A stretch of DNA of 51,593 bases from Nonomuraea deserti (GTDB lineage: Bacteria > Actinomycetota > Actinomycetes > Streptosporangiales > Streptosporangiaceae), in NCBI RefSeq assembly GCF_004348685.1, contig NZ_SMKO01000051.1, forward strand, positions 1 to 51,593, read 5' to 3'. Position 1 is the first letter of the stretch, and each line of letters begins with the position of its first letter. A program made the translations under genes and the position numbers. Of this stretch, positions 24,268 through 33,761 are shown one piece after another. A model generated the notes under the pieces. It was not told the DNA's origin, did not search any database, and saw nothing but the letters and a program-made list of their open reading frames with translations.

Positions 24268-24723
24268 ATGGAGGACCAGGCAGCGGAGCGCACGCCCCTG
24301 ACCAAGGAGGACTTCGAGGCGCTGGCCCGGTTCCGCTTCGGGATCCGCAGCTACCTGCGCTTCAGCGAGGAGGCGGTGCGCGCCGCCGGCCTCACGCCGC
24401 AGCAGTATCAGCTGCTCCTGGCCCTGAAGGGGTTCCCGGGACGCGACTGGGCCACCGTGCGGGAGCTCGCCGACCGGCTGATGCTGCGCCACCACAGCGT
24501 GGTCGAGCTGGTCAGCCGCGCGCAGGGGCAGGGTCTCGTACGCCGGGGCGCCCATCCCAGCGACGGCAGGGCGGTGCGGGTGATGCTGACCCGCGAAGGC
24601 GAACGGGTCCTGGGGCGTCTGAGCGCGCTGCACCGCGACGAGCTGCGGCGCATGGACACCGCCCTCCTCCCCCCGACCTGGCACGGAGCTTCTCCCGCCG
24701 CCAAGGGGGACCCGTCCTCGTAG
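24268..24723 (+). CDS. MarR-family transcriptional regulator
   Basis: A 151-aa MarR winged-helix regulator: dimerisation helices at both ends and the DNA-binding core LTPQQYQLLLALKG...TVRELADRLMLRHHSVVELVSRAQGQGLVRRGAHPSDGRAVRVMLTREG. The ATG at 24268 follows AGGAGG by 12 bases; a TTG at 24244 in frame is less likely as it precedes the ribosome site. A palindrome in its promoter suggests autoregulation. The hemerythrin-like gene follows 47 bp downstream and is probably co-regulated, suggesting a redox, oxygen or nitric-oxide cue. Confidence 0.92.
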   Translation: MEDQAAERTPLTKEDFEALARFRFGIRSYLRFSEEAVRAAGLTPQQYQLLLALKGFPGRDWATVRELADRLMLRHHSVVELVSRAQGQGLVRRGAHPSDGRAVRVMLTREGERVLGRLSALHRDELRRMDTALLPPTWHGASPAAKGDPSS

Positions 24724-24770
24724 GAGTTCCACGGCACCGGCCACGCACGCACGCGGTTGAGGAAGGGATC

Positions 24771-25466
24771 ATGGACACTGGGACCACGACGACCACGCCC
24801 ACCACGCTGACCTCGGAGCACGCTCTCCTCCTGGCCCACATCACCGACCGCGCCCGTCGCGTCCTGCGGATCGCGTCGGAGAACCGGTGGCCCCGCAGTG
24901 AGCTGGCGGCGCTGGCCCGCTACCTGCGCGCCGAGCTCATCAGGCAGGTCACCGACGAGGAACGGCTGCTCTTCCCCGCCAACGAGGCCACCCCCGAGCT
25001 GTCGCGCCTGGCCCGCGACCACGCGCGGCTGCGCGCCTGTGTGGACACCATCGCCGTCGCGGCCCGAGGCGACGGCACCCGCTCACCCGCGCAGCTCGCC
25101 ACCATCGTCCGCGACCTGCTCACCCAGCTCGAACGCCACTTCGCCATGGAGCAGGCGACCCTGGCCACGCCCGGCAGGCCGACGATCTCGACCGCCTCCC
25201 TCGGAGCCTGCCCGCACCGCTGGTTCACGCTCACCGAAGGCCCCGTCATCGACCTGGACGCGCTCCCGGCGGACCAGCTGCTCGACGCCGTCAGCGACCG
25301 GCTGCGCCGGCTGGCCCTGGGCGAACGGCTCGACCTGCACGCGCGCACCGACCCCGCCGCGCTCTGCGCCGCCCTGGCGGCCGGCGACCCGGACGTCGGC
25401 TTCGCCTACCTGGCCTGCGGGCCGATCCGGTGGCGGGTGCGCGTCACGCGCCGGCTCCGCAGGTGA
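24771..25466 (+). CDS. Hemerythrin-like (HHE) plus DUF2249 protein
   Basis: A 231-aa two-domain protein. The N-terminal HHE four-helix bundle (about 10-140) carries the di-iron ligand pattern: SEHALLLAHI, TDEERLLFP, RDHARLRA and HFAMEQATL. The C-terminal part (about 155-225) is a DUF2249 domain (VIDLDALPADQLLDAVSDRLRRLALGERLDLH). Proteins of this type occur next to nitrosative-stress and denitrification regulators and probably bind oxygen or nitric oxide. GAGGAAGGG lies 5 bases before the ATG. A strong bidirectional hairpin follows downstream. Confidence 0.85.
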   Translation: MDTGTTTTTPTTLTSEHALLLAHITDRARRVLRIASENRWPRSELAALARYLRAELIRQVTDEERLLFPANEATPELSRLARDHARLRACVDTIAVAARGDGTRSPAQLATIVRDLLTQLERHFAMEQATLATPGRPTISTASLGACPHRWFTLTEGPVIDLDALPADQLLDAVSDRLRRLALGERLDLHARTDPAALCAALAAGDPDVGFAYLACGPIRWRVRVTRRLRR

Positions 25467-25622
25467 TCCGTACGCGCTCTCACTTCAGCGGGCTGATCCC
25501 CTGCACGGCCAGGTCGAGCGGCCGGCCCGCCTCGGTGAGCGTCACCGAGCAGGCGTTCACGTGCTATCCCCGCCTCGGCGTACGCGCAGGCGCGGGGGCG
25601 GCGGGGCGCGGGGCGGCGGAGA

Positions 25623-25651
25623 ACCGCGGGCCGTCAGGGACGGCCCGCGGT
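25623..25651. terminator. Bidirectional hairpin terminator
   Basis: ACCGCGGGCCGTC (25623-25635) pairs perfectly with GACGGCCCGCGGT (25639-25651) over a 3-nt loop and is flanked by GAG/CTC. It lies between the convergent HHE and GH16 genes and can serve both. Confidence 0.8.
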
Positions 25652-25659
25652 CTCCCCCG

Positions 25660-27105
25660 TCAGGCGCAGGCGATGGAGCCGGTGAACTGGCAGGGGTCGC
25701 CGGGGGCCGTGTAGGCGACCCGGTCCACCTGGAAGGTGAGCGTCCTGCCCGGGTCCTCGAACGGACCCATGTGCTCGGTCAGCGTGTCGCTCCCCCACAC
25801 GTTGAGGAACAGGTTGGCGTCGCGCTTGGGCAGCCGCGCGGCGTCCGTGATCGAATGGACCTTCGTGCCGTTGACGTAGTAGTCGATCCTGGTTTCGGAC
25901 CACACCATGCCCACGTCGACGAACCCCTCGGGGATCGGCGCCAGCATCTCCCCCAGCGGCGTGCCGTCGTCCCAGGCGACGAGCTTGACCTTGCCGGGGT
26001 CGCGGCCCATGACCTTGATGTCGATGGCCTCGCCGGTGACGTAGGTGAACATCGCCGACATCAGACCTGACCCGGCGACCCCTTTCAGCCGGGCCTCGTA
26101 GGTGCCGTGTCCCAGCCGCCGGCGGGTCTGGATCTCGGCACAGGCGTACTGCCGGTCGCCGGCCGCCTTCTTGGCGAACGACAGGTTGAGCATGCCTCCG
26201 GAGGCGGACACCTGGTCGCCGGCCCAGGTGCAGTTCTGCTGGGCGCCGTTGTTCCAGCCGTCGGAGACGTACCAGCGGGAGGTGTCGAGGGTGTCGAAGC
26301 CGTCGACGAACGACGTGGTGACCGAGCAGGCGACGGAGCCGGTGAACTGGCACGGGTCACCGAGCCTGGTGTAGGCGATGTGGTCGTAGGACGCCTCGAC
26401 GGGGTGGCCCGGGTAGGTGAAGGGGCCCATCCAGCCGGTCAGCGTGTCGCTGCCCCAGATCTGGGCGTACAGGATCTGCTCGTGGGTGGGCACCTGGCCG
26501 CCGGTCAGGGTCTTGACCAGCGTGCCGTTGACGAAGAAGCGCAGCCGGCCGGGCTCCCACACGTACGCGAAGTCGACGTAGGTCGAGGCCGAGTCGGCGG
26601 GCAGCGCGGCGGGGAAGCCGCCGGAGGAGGTGCCGTTGACCCACGAGTTCACCTCGACCTTGGTGGTGTCCTTGCCGAGCACCTCGAAGTCGATCTCGTC
26701 CCACGGCTGGTCGTGCACCGGGCCGATGTAGGAGAAGAAGGCGGAGTTCAGGCCGCTGCCCTTGCCCGCTTTCATCCTGGTCTCGAACGTGCCGTAGCCG
26801 AGCCGGGCCCGCGACTGCACCTCGGCGCAGGAGTAGTCGCGCGCCCCGTACGCCTTGTCGTCGAAGGTGATGGTGAGCGCTCCGCCCTCCACCCGTACGT
26901 TGTTCTTGTTGAACTGGCAGTTCTGGTGGTCGCCGTTGTTCCAGCCGTCGGAGACGTACCAGCGGCTGGTGTCGAGGGCGCCGTCGAAGCGGTCGATGAA
27001 CGACGCGCCCCCGGCGGCGGCGGTGGCGGCGGTGGCGGGCTGGACGGGGATCAGGGCCAGCAGGCCGAGGATGAGGGCGGTCACGGTGGCGCTCAAGCGG
27101 GACAT
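25660..27105 (-). CDS. Secreted tandem GH16 beta-glucanase-like protein, second domain inactive
   Basis: A 481-aa secreted protein with two GH16 jelly-roll domains after a signal peptide (about 1-27). Domain 1 (about 34-260) has the catalytic box WDEIDFEVLG, with nucleophile Glu137, Asp139 and acid/base Glu141, as in ExoK-like 1,3-1,4-beta-glucanases. Domain 2 (265-481) is clearly a duplicate (DTSRWYVSDGWNNG, WGSDTLT and GDPCQFTGS recur), but its box reads GEAIDIKVMG, replacing both glutamates with Ala360 and Lys364. It is probably a binding module. The ATG lies 6 bases after the oxidoreductase stop with AGGAG upstream. The neighbouring Opp-type importer and GH3 enzyme suggest beta-glucan breakdown. 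Confidence 0.9.
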   Translation of the reverse strand: MSRLSATVTALILGLLALIPVQPATAATAAAGGASFIDRFDGALDTSRWYVSDGWNNGDHQNCQFNKNNVRVEGGALTITFDDKAYGARDYSCAEVQSRARLGYGTFETRMKAGKGSGLNSAFFSYIGPVHDQPWDEIDFEVLGKDTTKVEVNSWVNGTSSGGFPAALPADSASTYVDFAYVWEPGRLRFFVNGTLVKTLTGGQVPTHEQILYAQIWGSDTLTGWMGPFTYPGHPVEASYDHIAYTRLGDPCQFTGSVACSVTTSFVDGFDTLDTSRWYVSDGWNNGAQQNCTWAGDQVSASGGMLNLSFAKKAAGDRQYACAEIQTRRRLGHGTYEARLKGVAGSGLMSAMFTYVTGEAIDIKVMGRDPGKVKLVAWDDGTPLGEMLAPIPEGFVDVGMVWSETRIDYYVNGTKVHSITDAARLPKRDANLFLNVWGSDTLTEHMGPFEDPGRTLTFQVDRVAYTAPGDPCQFTGSIACA

Positions 27106-27111
27106 GGGCTC

Positions 27112-28653
27112 CTACTCTCGATGGGTACGGATCTCTTCCGGCCAGGCGAGCGTGATGCCGAGCGTGTCGCTCAGCAGGTGCTGGTAGTCCGACAGTTGCG
27201 CGGCGTCGGAGCGGACCTTGCGCGGCGGCAGGTCGCGGTCCAGGCAGAAGCCCGCGAGCGCGCCCACGGCCTCGCCGATGGCCCACTCGACGGGATGCAG
27301 CCGGTAGCAGCCGTTGGTGATGTGGGTGGTGCCGATGTTCTTGTTGGCGGGCAGCAGGTTGTCCACGCGTACGGGGACGAGCGCCCCGAGCGGGATCTGG
27401 AAGGGGTACGCCTCGATGTCGACGTAGGTGCGCCCCGCGGTGCTGGGATGCAGGTCGATGCGGTAGCGGCCGAGCCCCACGCTGTCGTGGAAGATTTCGC
27501 TGCCCGTGCCCTCCGGCCTGGCCTGCACGCCGACGTGCTGCTCCAGGACGGTGAACTCGGCGACGATGCGGCGCGACTCGCGGATGTAGGGGGTCTTGGC
27601 CAGCCCGTCGCGGGTGCCGGTCACGTCGGGCCGCAGCCGCAGGCCGGGGTAGCCGCCCTCGGTCTGCATCCAGTACAGGAACGACAACGACAGCTCCCGG
27701 CTGCCCGCCAGGGCGACGGCGGGGTCGGCGCCGAGCAGCGGGCTCTCCCAGTAGTCGATCTGCGGCCAGTTCACCATGGTCAGGTCGGGCAGGCCGGTGA
27801 ACTGCTCGCCGGCCAGGACGCGGCGGAACTGCCACAGGTCGAAGTGCCCGGTCCCGTCGCCGAAAAGCCGCCACTCGCGCCGCTCCAGCGTGATCGGCAC
27901 GACGTCCGTCCACGACAGCTGCGGCCCCGGCCAGAACGGCGCGACGGTGTCGCGCCAGTGCTCGTAGCCGGCGGGCCGGTCGATGACGTGCTCCTCGCCC
28001 GGCCGGTGCTCCAGCGCGAAGCACCACGAGATGGCCTGCTGGTCGAGGGGGTCGGCGGTGGAGGGGGCGTGCGGCTCGCCGGTCGTGTCGCGCCCCTCGG
28101 CCCCGACGACGTGTTCGACGTCCGCGAGCTCCAGCAGGTCGCCCAGCTCGGTGGCGTCGACCACGTACGGCGCCGCGACGGTCAGCTCCCCGCCCGTCTC
28201 CAGGTCGCGCAGCGTGACGGCGTCGATCCTGTCGCCGCTCGTCCACGCGGCGACGGGCTCGTGCCGGAGCAGCACGGTGATCAGGCCCGACGCCCGCCAG
28301 GGGGCGAGCATCTCGTCGAGTACGGCGACGGCCACGCGCGGCTCGTGGTTCATCCTGCTGACGATGCCGAGCCCGGGGTCCGTCAGCGGGCCGGCGCCCG
28401 GGCGCACCGGGTAGTTGCGCCGGTAGTAGTCGCGCACCCGGCGGCGCAGGTCGGCGTAGCCCGGCGGGGCGAACTCCCGCTCGATCCAGGGGTGCTCGTC
28501 CGGCGGCACGGCCTGGGCGGTCAGCTGGCCGCCCAGCCAGTCGGTGTGCTCGGTCACGATCACCTTGCGGCCGAGTTTCGCGGCCGTGAGCGCGGCCGCG
28601 ACGCCTCCCAGGCCGCCGCCGACGACGAGCACGTCAGTTCGGAGTTCCGTCAT
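27112..28653 (-). CDS. FAD-dependent oxidoreductase (FAD_oxidored family)
   Basis: A 513-aa flavoprotein beginning TDVLVVGGGLGGVAAALTAAKLG, a dinucleotide-binding GxGxxG fold, followed by the EHTDWLGGQLTAQ signature of the FAD_oxidored family. No signal peptide is present, so it acts in the cytoplasm. Members are often found in bacterial sugar-utilisation loci next to glycoside hydrolases, but the reaction is unknown. The ATG at 28653 has AAGGAG 10 bases upstream. It follows the lacI-type gene by 99 bp, a gap containing a possible promoter and half operator, and is tightly linked to the GH16 gene. Oxidation of a sugar released from the glucan is only a guess. Confidence 0.85.
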   Translation of the reverse strand: MTELRTDVLVVGGGLGGVAAALTAAKLGRKVIVTEHTDWLGGQLTAQAVPPDEHPWIEREFAPPGYADLRRRVRDYYRRNYPVRPGAGPLTDPGLGIVSRMNHEPRVAVAVLDEMLAPWRASGLITVLLRHEPVAAWTSGDRIDAVTLRDLETGGELTVAAPYVVDATELGDLLELADVEHVVGAEGRDTTGEPHAPSTADPLDQQAISWCFALEHRPGEEHVIDRPAGYEHWRDTVAPFWPGPQLSWTDVVPITLERREWRLFGDGTGHFDLWQFRRVLAGEQFTGLPDLTMVNWPQIDYWESPLLGADPAVALAGSRELSLSFLYWMQTEGGYPGLRLRPDVTGTRDGLAKTPYIRESRRIVAEFTVLEQHVGVQARPEGTGSEIFHDSVGLGRYRIDLHPSTAGRTYVDIEAYPFQIPLGALVPVRVDNLLPANKNIGTTHITNGCYRLHPVEWAIGEAVGALAGFCLDRDLPPRKVRSDAAQLSDYQHLLSDTLGITLAWPEEIRTHRE

Positions 28654-28674
28654 TCCCCGTGGGCTCCTTCTTGT

Positions 28675-28697
28675 GTATGAGAGAGCAGCGTCTATAA
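28675..28697 (-). promoter_or_regulatory. Possible internal promoter with half LacI operator
   Basis: On the minus strand TTATAG (28697-28692) could be a -10 box, followed by CTCATAC (28681-28675), which equals one arm of the palindromes found at 35415 and 35591. It could let the LacI regulator tune the FAD oxidoreductase and GH16 genes separately. No clear -35 is seen. Confidence 0.3.
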
Positions 28698-28752
28698 GGG
28701 CAGGCGCCATCGCCGGGCCGCGGCGCGGCCCGGGTGAGCTGGTCGTCGGGGT

Positions 28753-29802
28753 CTAGGGCCGCTCTTCGCGGGCGGCGGCGATGGTCGTGCCGGGGACGAT
28801 CGGGCAGGGGACGAGCAGGCTCTCGGGTGGCTGGTCGGGGTGGTCGAGCATGTCGATGACCCGGTCGACGGCGATGCGGCCGATCGCGACGCGCGGGATC
28901 TCCAGGGAGTCCCACTGGGCGGAGGTGCCCTCCCAGGTGGCTTCGAGCACGGCGACGGAGATGTCCTCGGGCACTCGTACGCCACGCTCCCTGAGCCCGC
29001 CCAGCAGCTGCTCGGCCAGCCGGACGCTCTCGGCGACCACCGCCGTCTCGCCGCCGCGGACGAGCTCGTCGATCCACTCGCCGGTCAGTCCGCTCTCGCC
29101 GCGGAAGCCGGGCGACCTGTCGGTCAGGCCGAGCCGCTCCACCGCCTCGCGGTAGCCGTCGCGCCGGTCGGCGTACGGCTCCATCTCCATGGGCTCGCGC
29201 AGGTAGGCGAAGCGGCGGTGGCCGTGTCCGGCCAGCTTGTCGACGATGCCGGTGGCGGCGCCGCGGTAGTCGGGGATCACGCACGGGATCTCCGCGCCGG
29301 GCACCTCCCTCCGGCCGATGTGCACGAACGGGTAGCCGTCGGCCCACAGCCTGGCCAGCTCCGCCCGGTCGGTGGAGACGCCCAGCAGCACGCTGCCGTC
29401 GGCCAGGTTGAGCCGGTTGGTGCCGTCGCGGTAGACCCTGCGCCGCCCGTCGCCCGCTCCCGTCGAGGTGAACATCACCAGGTCGAAGCCGGTCTGCTCG
29501 GCCCGCTCCTCGATGCCGAGCAGGAACTCGAAGTAGAAGTCGTCGCGGGCGTGCGGGAAGACCGCCTCGAAGGTGTGCACGCCGATCAGGCGGTTGCGCT
29601 TGTTGCGCAGGTTGCGGGCGGACGCGTTGGGGACGTACCCGAGCTCCTTGATCGCCGCGAGCACCCGCTGGCGGGTCTCCTCGGGGATGCGCGCGGAGTC
29701 CACGTCCCCGCTGATCACGCGGGACACGGCCGACTGGGACACCCCGGCCAGCCGGGCCACGTCGGACTGGCGCGGGGCCTGCCCGCGGCGCTTGGGCGTC
29801 AT
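28753..29802 (-). CDS. LacI-family transcriptional regulator
   Basis: A 349-aa LacI-type repressor. The helix-turn-helix and hinge are at about residues 11-60 ([22 protein letters not shown], and [20 protein letters not shown]), followed by a periplasmic-binding-like effector domain. It overlaps the DppF-like gene by 4 bp, so it is the sixth gene of the transporter operon. LacI proteins bind palindromes with a central CG; the two perfect CATACGTATG palindromes flanking the divergent promoters at 35.4-35.6 kb are the likely targets. The effector is probably an oligosaccharide or sugar produced by this locus. Confidence 0.93.
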   Translation of the reverse strand: MTPKRRGQAPRQSDVARLAGVSQSAVSRVISGDVDSARIPEETRQRVLAAIKELGYVPNASARNLRNKRNRLIGVHTFEAVFPHARDDFYFEFLLGIEERAEQTGFDLVMFTSTGAGDGRRRVYRDGTNRLNLADGSVLLGVSTDRAELARLWADGYPFVHIGRREVPGAEIPCVIPDYRGAATGIVDKLAGHGHRRFAYLREPMEMEPYADRRDGYREAVERLGLTDRSPGFRGESGLTGEWIDELVRGGETAVVAESVRLAEQLLGGLRERGVRVPEDISVAVLEATWEGTSAQWDSLEIPRVAIGRIAVDRVIDMLDHPDQPPESLLVPCPIVPGTTIAAAREERP

Positions 29803-30881
29803 GGACCTTCCTCCTTGCCGTCACCGCAATCATCGGCGGCACCAGGGGCATCGGCGGGGCCGGCGGCTCGCAGGGCCGGCGCGGCCGCGTGGGTGGTGGA
29901 CGCGAGATCGCCGGCCCGGCCCTTCTGGTGCAGCCAGCAGTGCGCCCAGTGCCCGCCGCCCAGGTCGGTGCGCGGCGGCGGGCTCTGCTCGCACTCGGGC
30001 ATCGCGAACGGGCAGCGCGGGTGGAAGCGGCACCCGGCGGGCGGGTTCACCAGGCTCGGCGGCTCGCCCAGCTCGTCGGCCCCGTCGAACAGCGCGGCAC
30101 GGTCGTCCTCGCCGCGGCCGGGGTCGGGCGAGGACTCGATGAGCAGCTTGGTGTACGGGTGGCGGGGCCGGGCGATCACGTCCTCCTTGGGCCCGCCCTC
30201 GATCATGCGCCCGGCGTACATGACGACGATGTCGTCGCAGAGGTAGCGGGCGCTCGCGATGTCGTGCGTGATGTAGAGCAGCGCCAGCCCGTCCTCGTCG
30301 CGCAGCCGGGCGAGCAGGTTGAGCATGTCGAGCCGGATCGACACGTCCAGCATCGAGATGGGCTCGTCGCCGAGCAGCACCTTCGGCCGTACGGCGAGCG
30401 CGCGGGCGATGACGACCCGCTGGCGCTGGCCGCCGGACAGCTCGTGGGGGAACTTGTCGACGAAGTCGCCCGCGGGGCTGAGGCTGACCCGTTCGAGCAA
30501 ATCCAGCACCTGCCGCTCCAGCTCCCGCCGGTCGCGCGTGCGGTGGTGCAGGCGCAGGGCGCGTTCGAGGTTGTAGCGGACGCGGTGCAGCGGGTTGAGC
30601 GACCCGAACGGGTCCTGGAAGATCAGCTGCACGTCGCTGTGGTAGCCGCGGCGGCCGGTGCCGGCGCGGCCGTGCAGCAGCACCTCGCCGCTGGTGGGCG
30701 GATAGAAGCGGGCGAGCACGCGGGCCAGCGTGGTCTTGCCGCTGCCGCTCTCGCCCACCAGGGCCACGATCCGGCCGGGCAGCAGCGCCAGGGTGGCGTC
30801 CTCCACGGCTCGCACGACGCCGCGCCTGCCGACGGGGAAGTGCTTGGCGACGTCACGCGCCTCGAGCACGGGCTCGCTCAT
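29799..30881 (-). CDS. Opp/Dpp-type ABC transporter ATP-binding protein (DppF-like)
   Basis: A 360-aa ATPase with Walker [10 protein letters not shown], signature LSGGQRQR, Walker B with DEPISMLD and the C-terminal oligopeptide/dipeptide extension that binds an iron-sulfur or structural metal ([15 protein letters not shown]...HWAHC). An extra Ala/Pro-rich tail of about 40 residues follows. The ATG at 30881 shares one base with the stop of the preceding gene and GGAGG lies nine bases before it; the GTG one codon earlier is equally possible. It pairs with the DppD-like ATPase. Confidence 0.92.
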   Translation of the reverse strand: MSEPVLEARDVAKHFPVGRRGVVRAVEDATLALLPGRIVALVGESGSGKTTLARVLARFYPPTSGEVLLHGRAGTGRRGYHSDVQLIFQDPFGSLNPLHRVRYNLERALRLHHRTRDRRELERQVLDLLERVSLSPAGDFVDKFPHELSGGQRQRVVIARALAVRPKVLLGDEPISMLDVSIRLDMLNLLARLRDEDGLALLYITHDIASARYLCDDIVVMYAGRMIEGGPKEDVIARPRHPYTKLLIESSPDPGRGEDDRAALFDGADELGEPPSLVNPPAGCRFHPRCPFAMPECEQSPPPRTDLGGGHWAHCWLHQKGRAGDLASTTHAAAPALRAAGPADAPGAADDCGDGKEEGP

Positions 30882-31906
30882 CACCGGTCACCTCCAGCAG
30901 GGTAGAGCAGGCAGGCGACCTCGTGCCCGGCGGCCGGGACGAGCTCGGGCAGGATGCGGTCGCAGCCGTCGAAGCGCTCGGGGCAGCGGGGGTGGAACGC
31001 GCACCCTGGCGGTGGCCTGCGCAGGTCGGGCGGGCTGCCGGGGATGCCGGACAGCGGCCGCAGCGGGGCGTGCAGCGGCGGGAACGAGTCACGCAGGCCC
31101 TGGGTGTACGGGTGTTTCGGGCCGGTGTAGAGGGCCCGCGCGGTGCCGATCTCCACGATGCGGCCCGCGTACATGATGGCGATCCGGTCGGCCACCTCCA
31201 GCAGCAGCGACAGGTCGTGGGTGACGAAAACGACGGCGAAGCCCAGCTCGTCGCGCAGGCGCAGCACCTGGGAGAGGATCTGGCGCTGCATGACCACGTC
31301 CACGGCGGTGGTCGGCTCGTCCATGACGACCAGGTCGGGCCGGCAGGCCAGGGCGAGGGCGATGGCCGCGCGCTGCCGCATGCCGCCGGAGAGCTGGTGG
31401 GGGTAGCCGCGCACCCGGTCGGCCGAGATGCCGACCATGGCCAGCAGTTCGGCGGCCCGCTGCCAGGCCTCCTTCTTGCTCATCCGCCGGTCGTGAGCGC
31501 GCAGCGCGTCGGCGAACTGGGCGCCGAGCCGCAGCACGGGGTTGAGGGCGTCCATGGCGCTCTGCAGGACGATGGACAGGCTCGTCCAGCGCAGGTCCCG
31601 CAGGGCCTTGTCGTCCAGCGTCACGAGGTCGACGGGCGGGCCGCCGTCGCGGCCGTGGTAGAGGATGCGGCCCGCGGTGGTCACGGCGGGCGGGCGCTGG
31701 AGCCGGGTCAGCGCGGTGATCAGGGTGGACTTGCCCGACCCCGACTCTCCGGCCACGCCCAGGATCTCGCCGCGGCGCAGCGTGAACGACACGTCCACGC
31801 ACGCCCGCACCTCCCCGGCGTACTCGACGCTGAGCCCGTCCACCCGCAGCACCGCGCGGTGGGCGGCCGGGGTGGCCGGCGCGTGTTCCTGTGTCTGGGA
31901 GGTCAT
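30881..31906 (-). CDS. Opp/Dpp-type ABC transporter ATP-binding protein (DppD-like)
   Basis: A 341-aa ATPase: Walker [10 protein letters not shown], signature LSGGMRQR, Walker [10 protein letters not shown], switch His in FVTHDLS, and the C-terminal [15 protein letters not shown] metal cluster region. It overlaps the preceding permease gene by 4 bp (ATGA). Two distinct ATPases are typical of Opp/Dpp systems, which in many bacteria carry beta-oligosaccharides (for example cellobiose or xylooligosaccharide importers) instead of peptides. Confidence 0.93.
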   Translation of the reverse strand: MTSQTQEHAPATPAAHRAVLRVDGLSVEYAGEVRACVDVSFTLRRGEILGVAGESGSGKSTLITALTRLQRPPAVTTAGRILYHGRDGGPPVDLVTLDDKALRDLRWTSLSIVLQSAMDALNPVLRLGAQFADALRAHDRRMSKKEAWQRAAELLAMVGISADRVRGYPHQLSGGMRQRAAIALALACRPDLVVMDEPTTAVDVVMQRQILSQVLRLRDELGFAVVFVTHDLSLLLEVADRIAIMYAGRIVEIGTARALYTGPKHPYTQGLRDSFPPLHAPLRPLSGIPGSPPDLRRPPPGCAFHPRCPERFDGCDRILPELVPAAGHEVACLLYPAGGDR

Positions 31907-32763
31907 GCCGCCTCGCTCCTCGCGATCCGTCGCCGGCGGGTCCTGACGACCCGGAGTTTGGGGTTGGCCACCTCGTCCACGCCGAAGTTGACCAGGGCCG
32001 CCGCCGTGCCGATGAGCGCGATGCACAACCCCGGCGGCACGAACCACCACCACAGCCCGCGCAGCACCGCGCTCTGCTGCTGCGCCGCCTGGATCATGGT
32101 GCCCCAGCTGATCGCCGCTGAGTCGGAGATCCCGAGAAAGGCCAGCCCGGCCTCGGCCAGCACCGCGCCGATCAGCGCGTGCAGGAACATCGAGGCGATC
32201 AGCCCGGTCAGGTGCGGCAGCACCTCGAAGAAGACGAGCCGGCGGTTGCTCTCGCCGAGCAGCCGCATGGCGCGTACGAAGTCGCGTCCCGCCACGCTCA
32301 TGGCCTGGGCGCGCAGCGTGCGGGCGCCGCCCGCCCAGCCGAACAGCCCGATGATGAGCGCGATCGTCCACAGGCCCGTGCCCTGCAGGTAGCCGGCCAC
32401 GACGAAGATGAGCGGCAGCACCGGCATGACGAGGAAGAGGTTCGTCAGGAAGTTCAGCACGCCGTCCACGCCGCCGCCGAAGTAGCCGGCGGTCACGCCG
32501 ACCAGCACCGCCAGCGCCGTGCCGATCGCGGCGGCCAGGAACCCCACGAACATCGAGCCGCTCGCCCCCGCGATCACCTGGGCCAGCACGTCCTGCCCGA
32601 ACTGGGTGGTGCCGAGCAGGTGCTCGCCCGACGGCGGCTGGGCGATGGCCTGAATGTCGTTGGCCCTGGGATCGAGGCCCAGCACGGTCTCGCTGAACCA
32701 GCCGCCGAAGATCGCGACGAGCGCGAAGAAGGCGATGATCGCCGAGCCTGCGCGTACCTTCAT
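31903..32763 (-). CDS. Opp/Dpp-type ABC transporter permease (DppC-like)
   Basis: A 286-aa permease with the DppC/OppC N-terminal helix, the LLGTTQFGQDVLAQVIAGA loop and an EAA-type region (AMSVAGRDFVRAMRLLGESNRRLVFFEVLPHL). About six membrane helices. The ATG overlaps the DppB-like gene by 4 bp. It forms the channel with the DppB-like protein. Confidence 0.93.
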   Translation of the reverse strand: MKVRAGSAIIAFFALVAIFGGWFSETVLGLDPRANDIQAIAQPPSGEHLLGTTQFGQDVLAQVIAGASGSMFVGFLAAAIGTALAVLVGVTAGYFGGGVDGVLNFLTNLFLVMPVLPLIFVVAGYLQGTGLWTIALIIGLFGWAGGARTLRAQAMSVAGRDFVRAMRLLGESNRRLVFFEVLPHLTGLIASMFLHALIGAVLAEAGLAFLGISDSAAISWGTMIQAAQQQSAVLRGLWWWFVPPGLCIALIGTAAALVNFGVDEVANPKLRVVRTRRRRIARSEAA

Positions 32764-33761
32764 GCGCGCTCCCTGATGCGCGGGTCGAGCAGCGCGTACA
32801 CCGAGTCGGCCGCCAGGTTGGCCAGCAGCACGGTGAGCGTGAGGAGGAAGAAGACGCCCTGCATCACCGGGTAGTCGCGCTGCTGCAGCGAGATGAAGAG
32901 CAGGTAGCCGATGCCGGGGTAGCTGAAGACGATCTCGGTCAGCAGCGCGCCGCCGACGACGCCGCCGAGCGCGAGGGCGAAGCCGGTGAAGTTCGGCAGC
33001 ATGGCGTTGCGGGCGGCGTACCGGAGCATGACCCTCCGCGGCGACAGGCCCTTGGCCAGGGCGAGCAGCACGTAGTCCTCGCGGACCGTGGTGACGGTCA
33101 TGTTGCGCATGCCGAGCAGCCAGCCGCCGAACGCCGAGAACACGATCGTGGCGGCGGGCAGGGCGCCGTAGTGCAGGACGCTCAGCACGAACGGCGCGTT
33201 GAGACCGACGGGCAGGTCCGGGTCGTAGCCGCCGGCGAGGGGGAACCAGCCGAGCAGGAACCCGAACGCCCACAACGCCAGCAGCGCCACCCAGAAGTAC
33301 GGCACCGACGACACGAACGTGGTCAGCGGGCTGACGATCGAGTCGAACCGGCCGCCGGCCCGCCACCCGGCGATCACGCCGAGCCCGGTGCCGACCAGGA
33401 ACGCCACCACGGTGGTGCTGCCGACCAGCAGCAGCGTCCACGGCAGGCCCTGCCAGACCAGGTCGCTGACCGGGGTCGGGAAGTTCCTGATCGACACGCC
33501 CAGGTCGAGCCGGGCGAGCTGGCCCAGATAGTCCAGGTATTGGGCGCCGAGGTTGGCGCTCGGGTCGCCGAACAGGCGCTGGATGGACTCCAGCGTGCGC
33601 GGCGGCAGCGACTGGCCGCTGACCCGCTCCAGCTCCTCGATGATCGCCAGCGACGGGTCTCCGGGCATGAGGCGCGGGATGAGGAAGTTGAGGGTGACGG
33701 CCGACCACACGGCGGCGGCGTAGAAGCCGAGCCGTCTGGCCAGGAAGCGCCTGCCTGTCAT
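32760..33761 (-). CDS. Opp/Dpp-type ABC transporter permease (DppB-like)
   Basis: A 333-aa permease with the DppB/OppB start (FLARRLGFYAAAVWSAVTLNFLIPRLMPGDP), a long extracytoplasmic loop (about 40-100) and an EAA-type segment (VREDYVLLALAKGLSPRRVMLRYAARNAMLP). Six membrane helices are expected. The ATG overlaps the binding-protein stop by 4 bp, so expression is coupled to it. Confidence 0.93.
   Translation of the reverse strand: MTGRRFLARRLGFYAAAVWSAVTLNFLIPRLMPGDPSLAIIEELERVSGQSLPPRTLESIQRLFGDPSANLGAQYLDYLGQLARLDLGVSIRNFPTPVSDLVWQGLPWTLLLVGSTTVVAFLVGTGLGVIAGWRAGGRFDSIVSPLTTFVSSVPYFWVALLALWAFGFLLGWFPLAGGYDPDLPVGLNAPFVLSVLHYGALPAATIVFSAFGGWLLGMRNMTVTTVREDYVLLALAKGLSPRRVMLRYAARNAMLPNFTGFALALGGVVGGALLTEIVFSYPGIGYLLFISLQQRDYPVMQGVFFLLTLTVLLANLAADSVYALLDPRIRERA

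Noticed and set aside
25480..25560. Short minus-strand frame reading VNACSVTLTEAGRPLDLAVQGISPLK
   Set aside because: It looks like the C-terminal scrap of a protein, but I could not assign a family and it has an in-frame stop just upstream and no ribosome site. It is left as part of the intergenic region before the 25623-25651 terminator.
26107..28680. Long plus-strand frame across the GH16 and FAD oxidoreductase genes
   Set aside because: Same shadow effect. The minus strand shows clear GH16 and FAD-binding motifs with ribosome sites.
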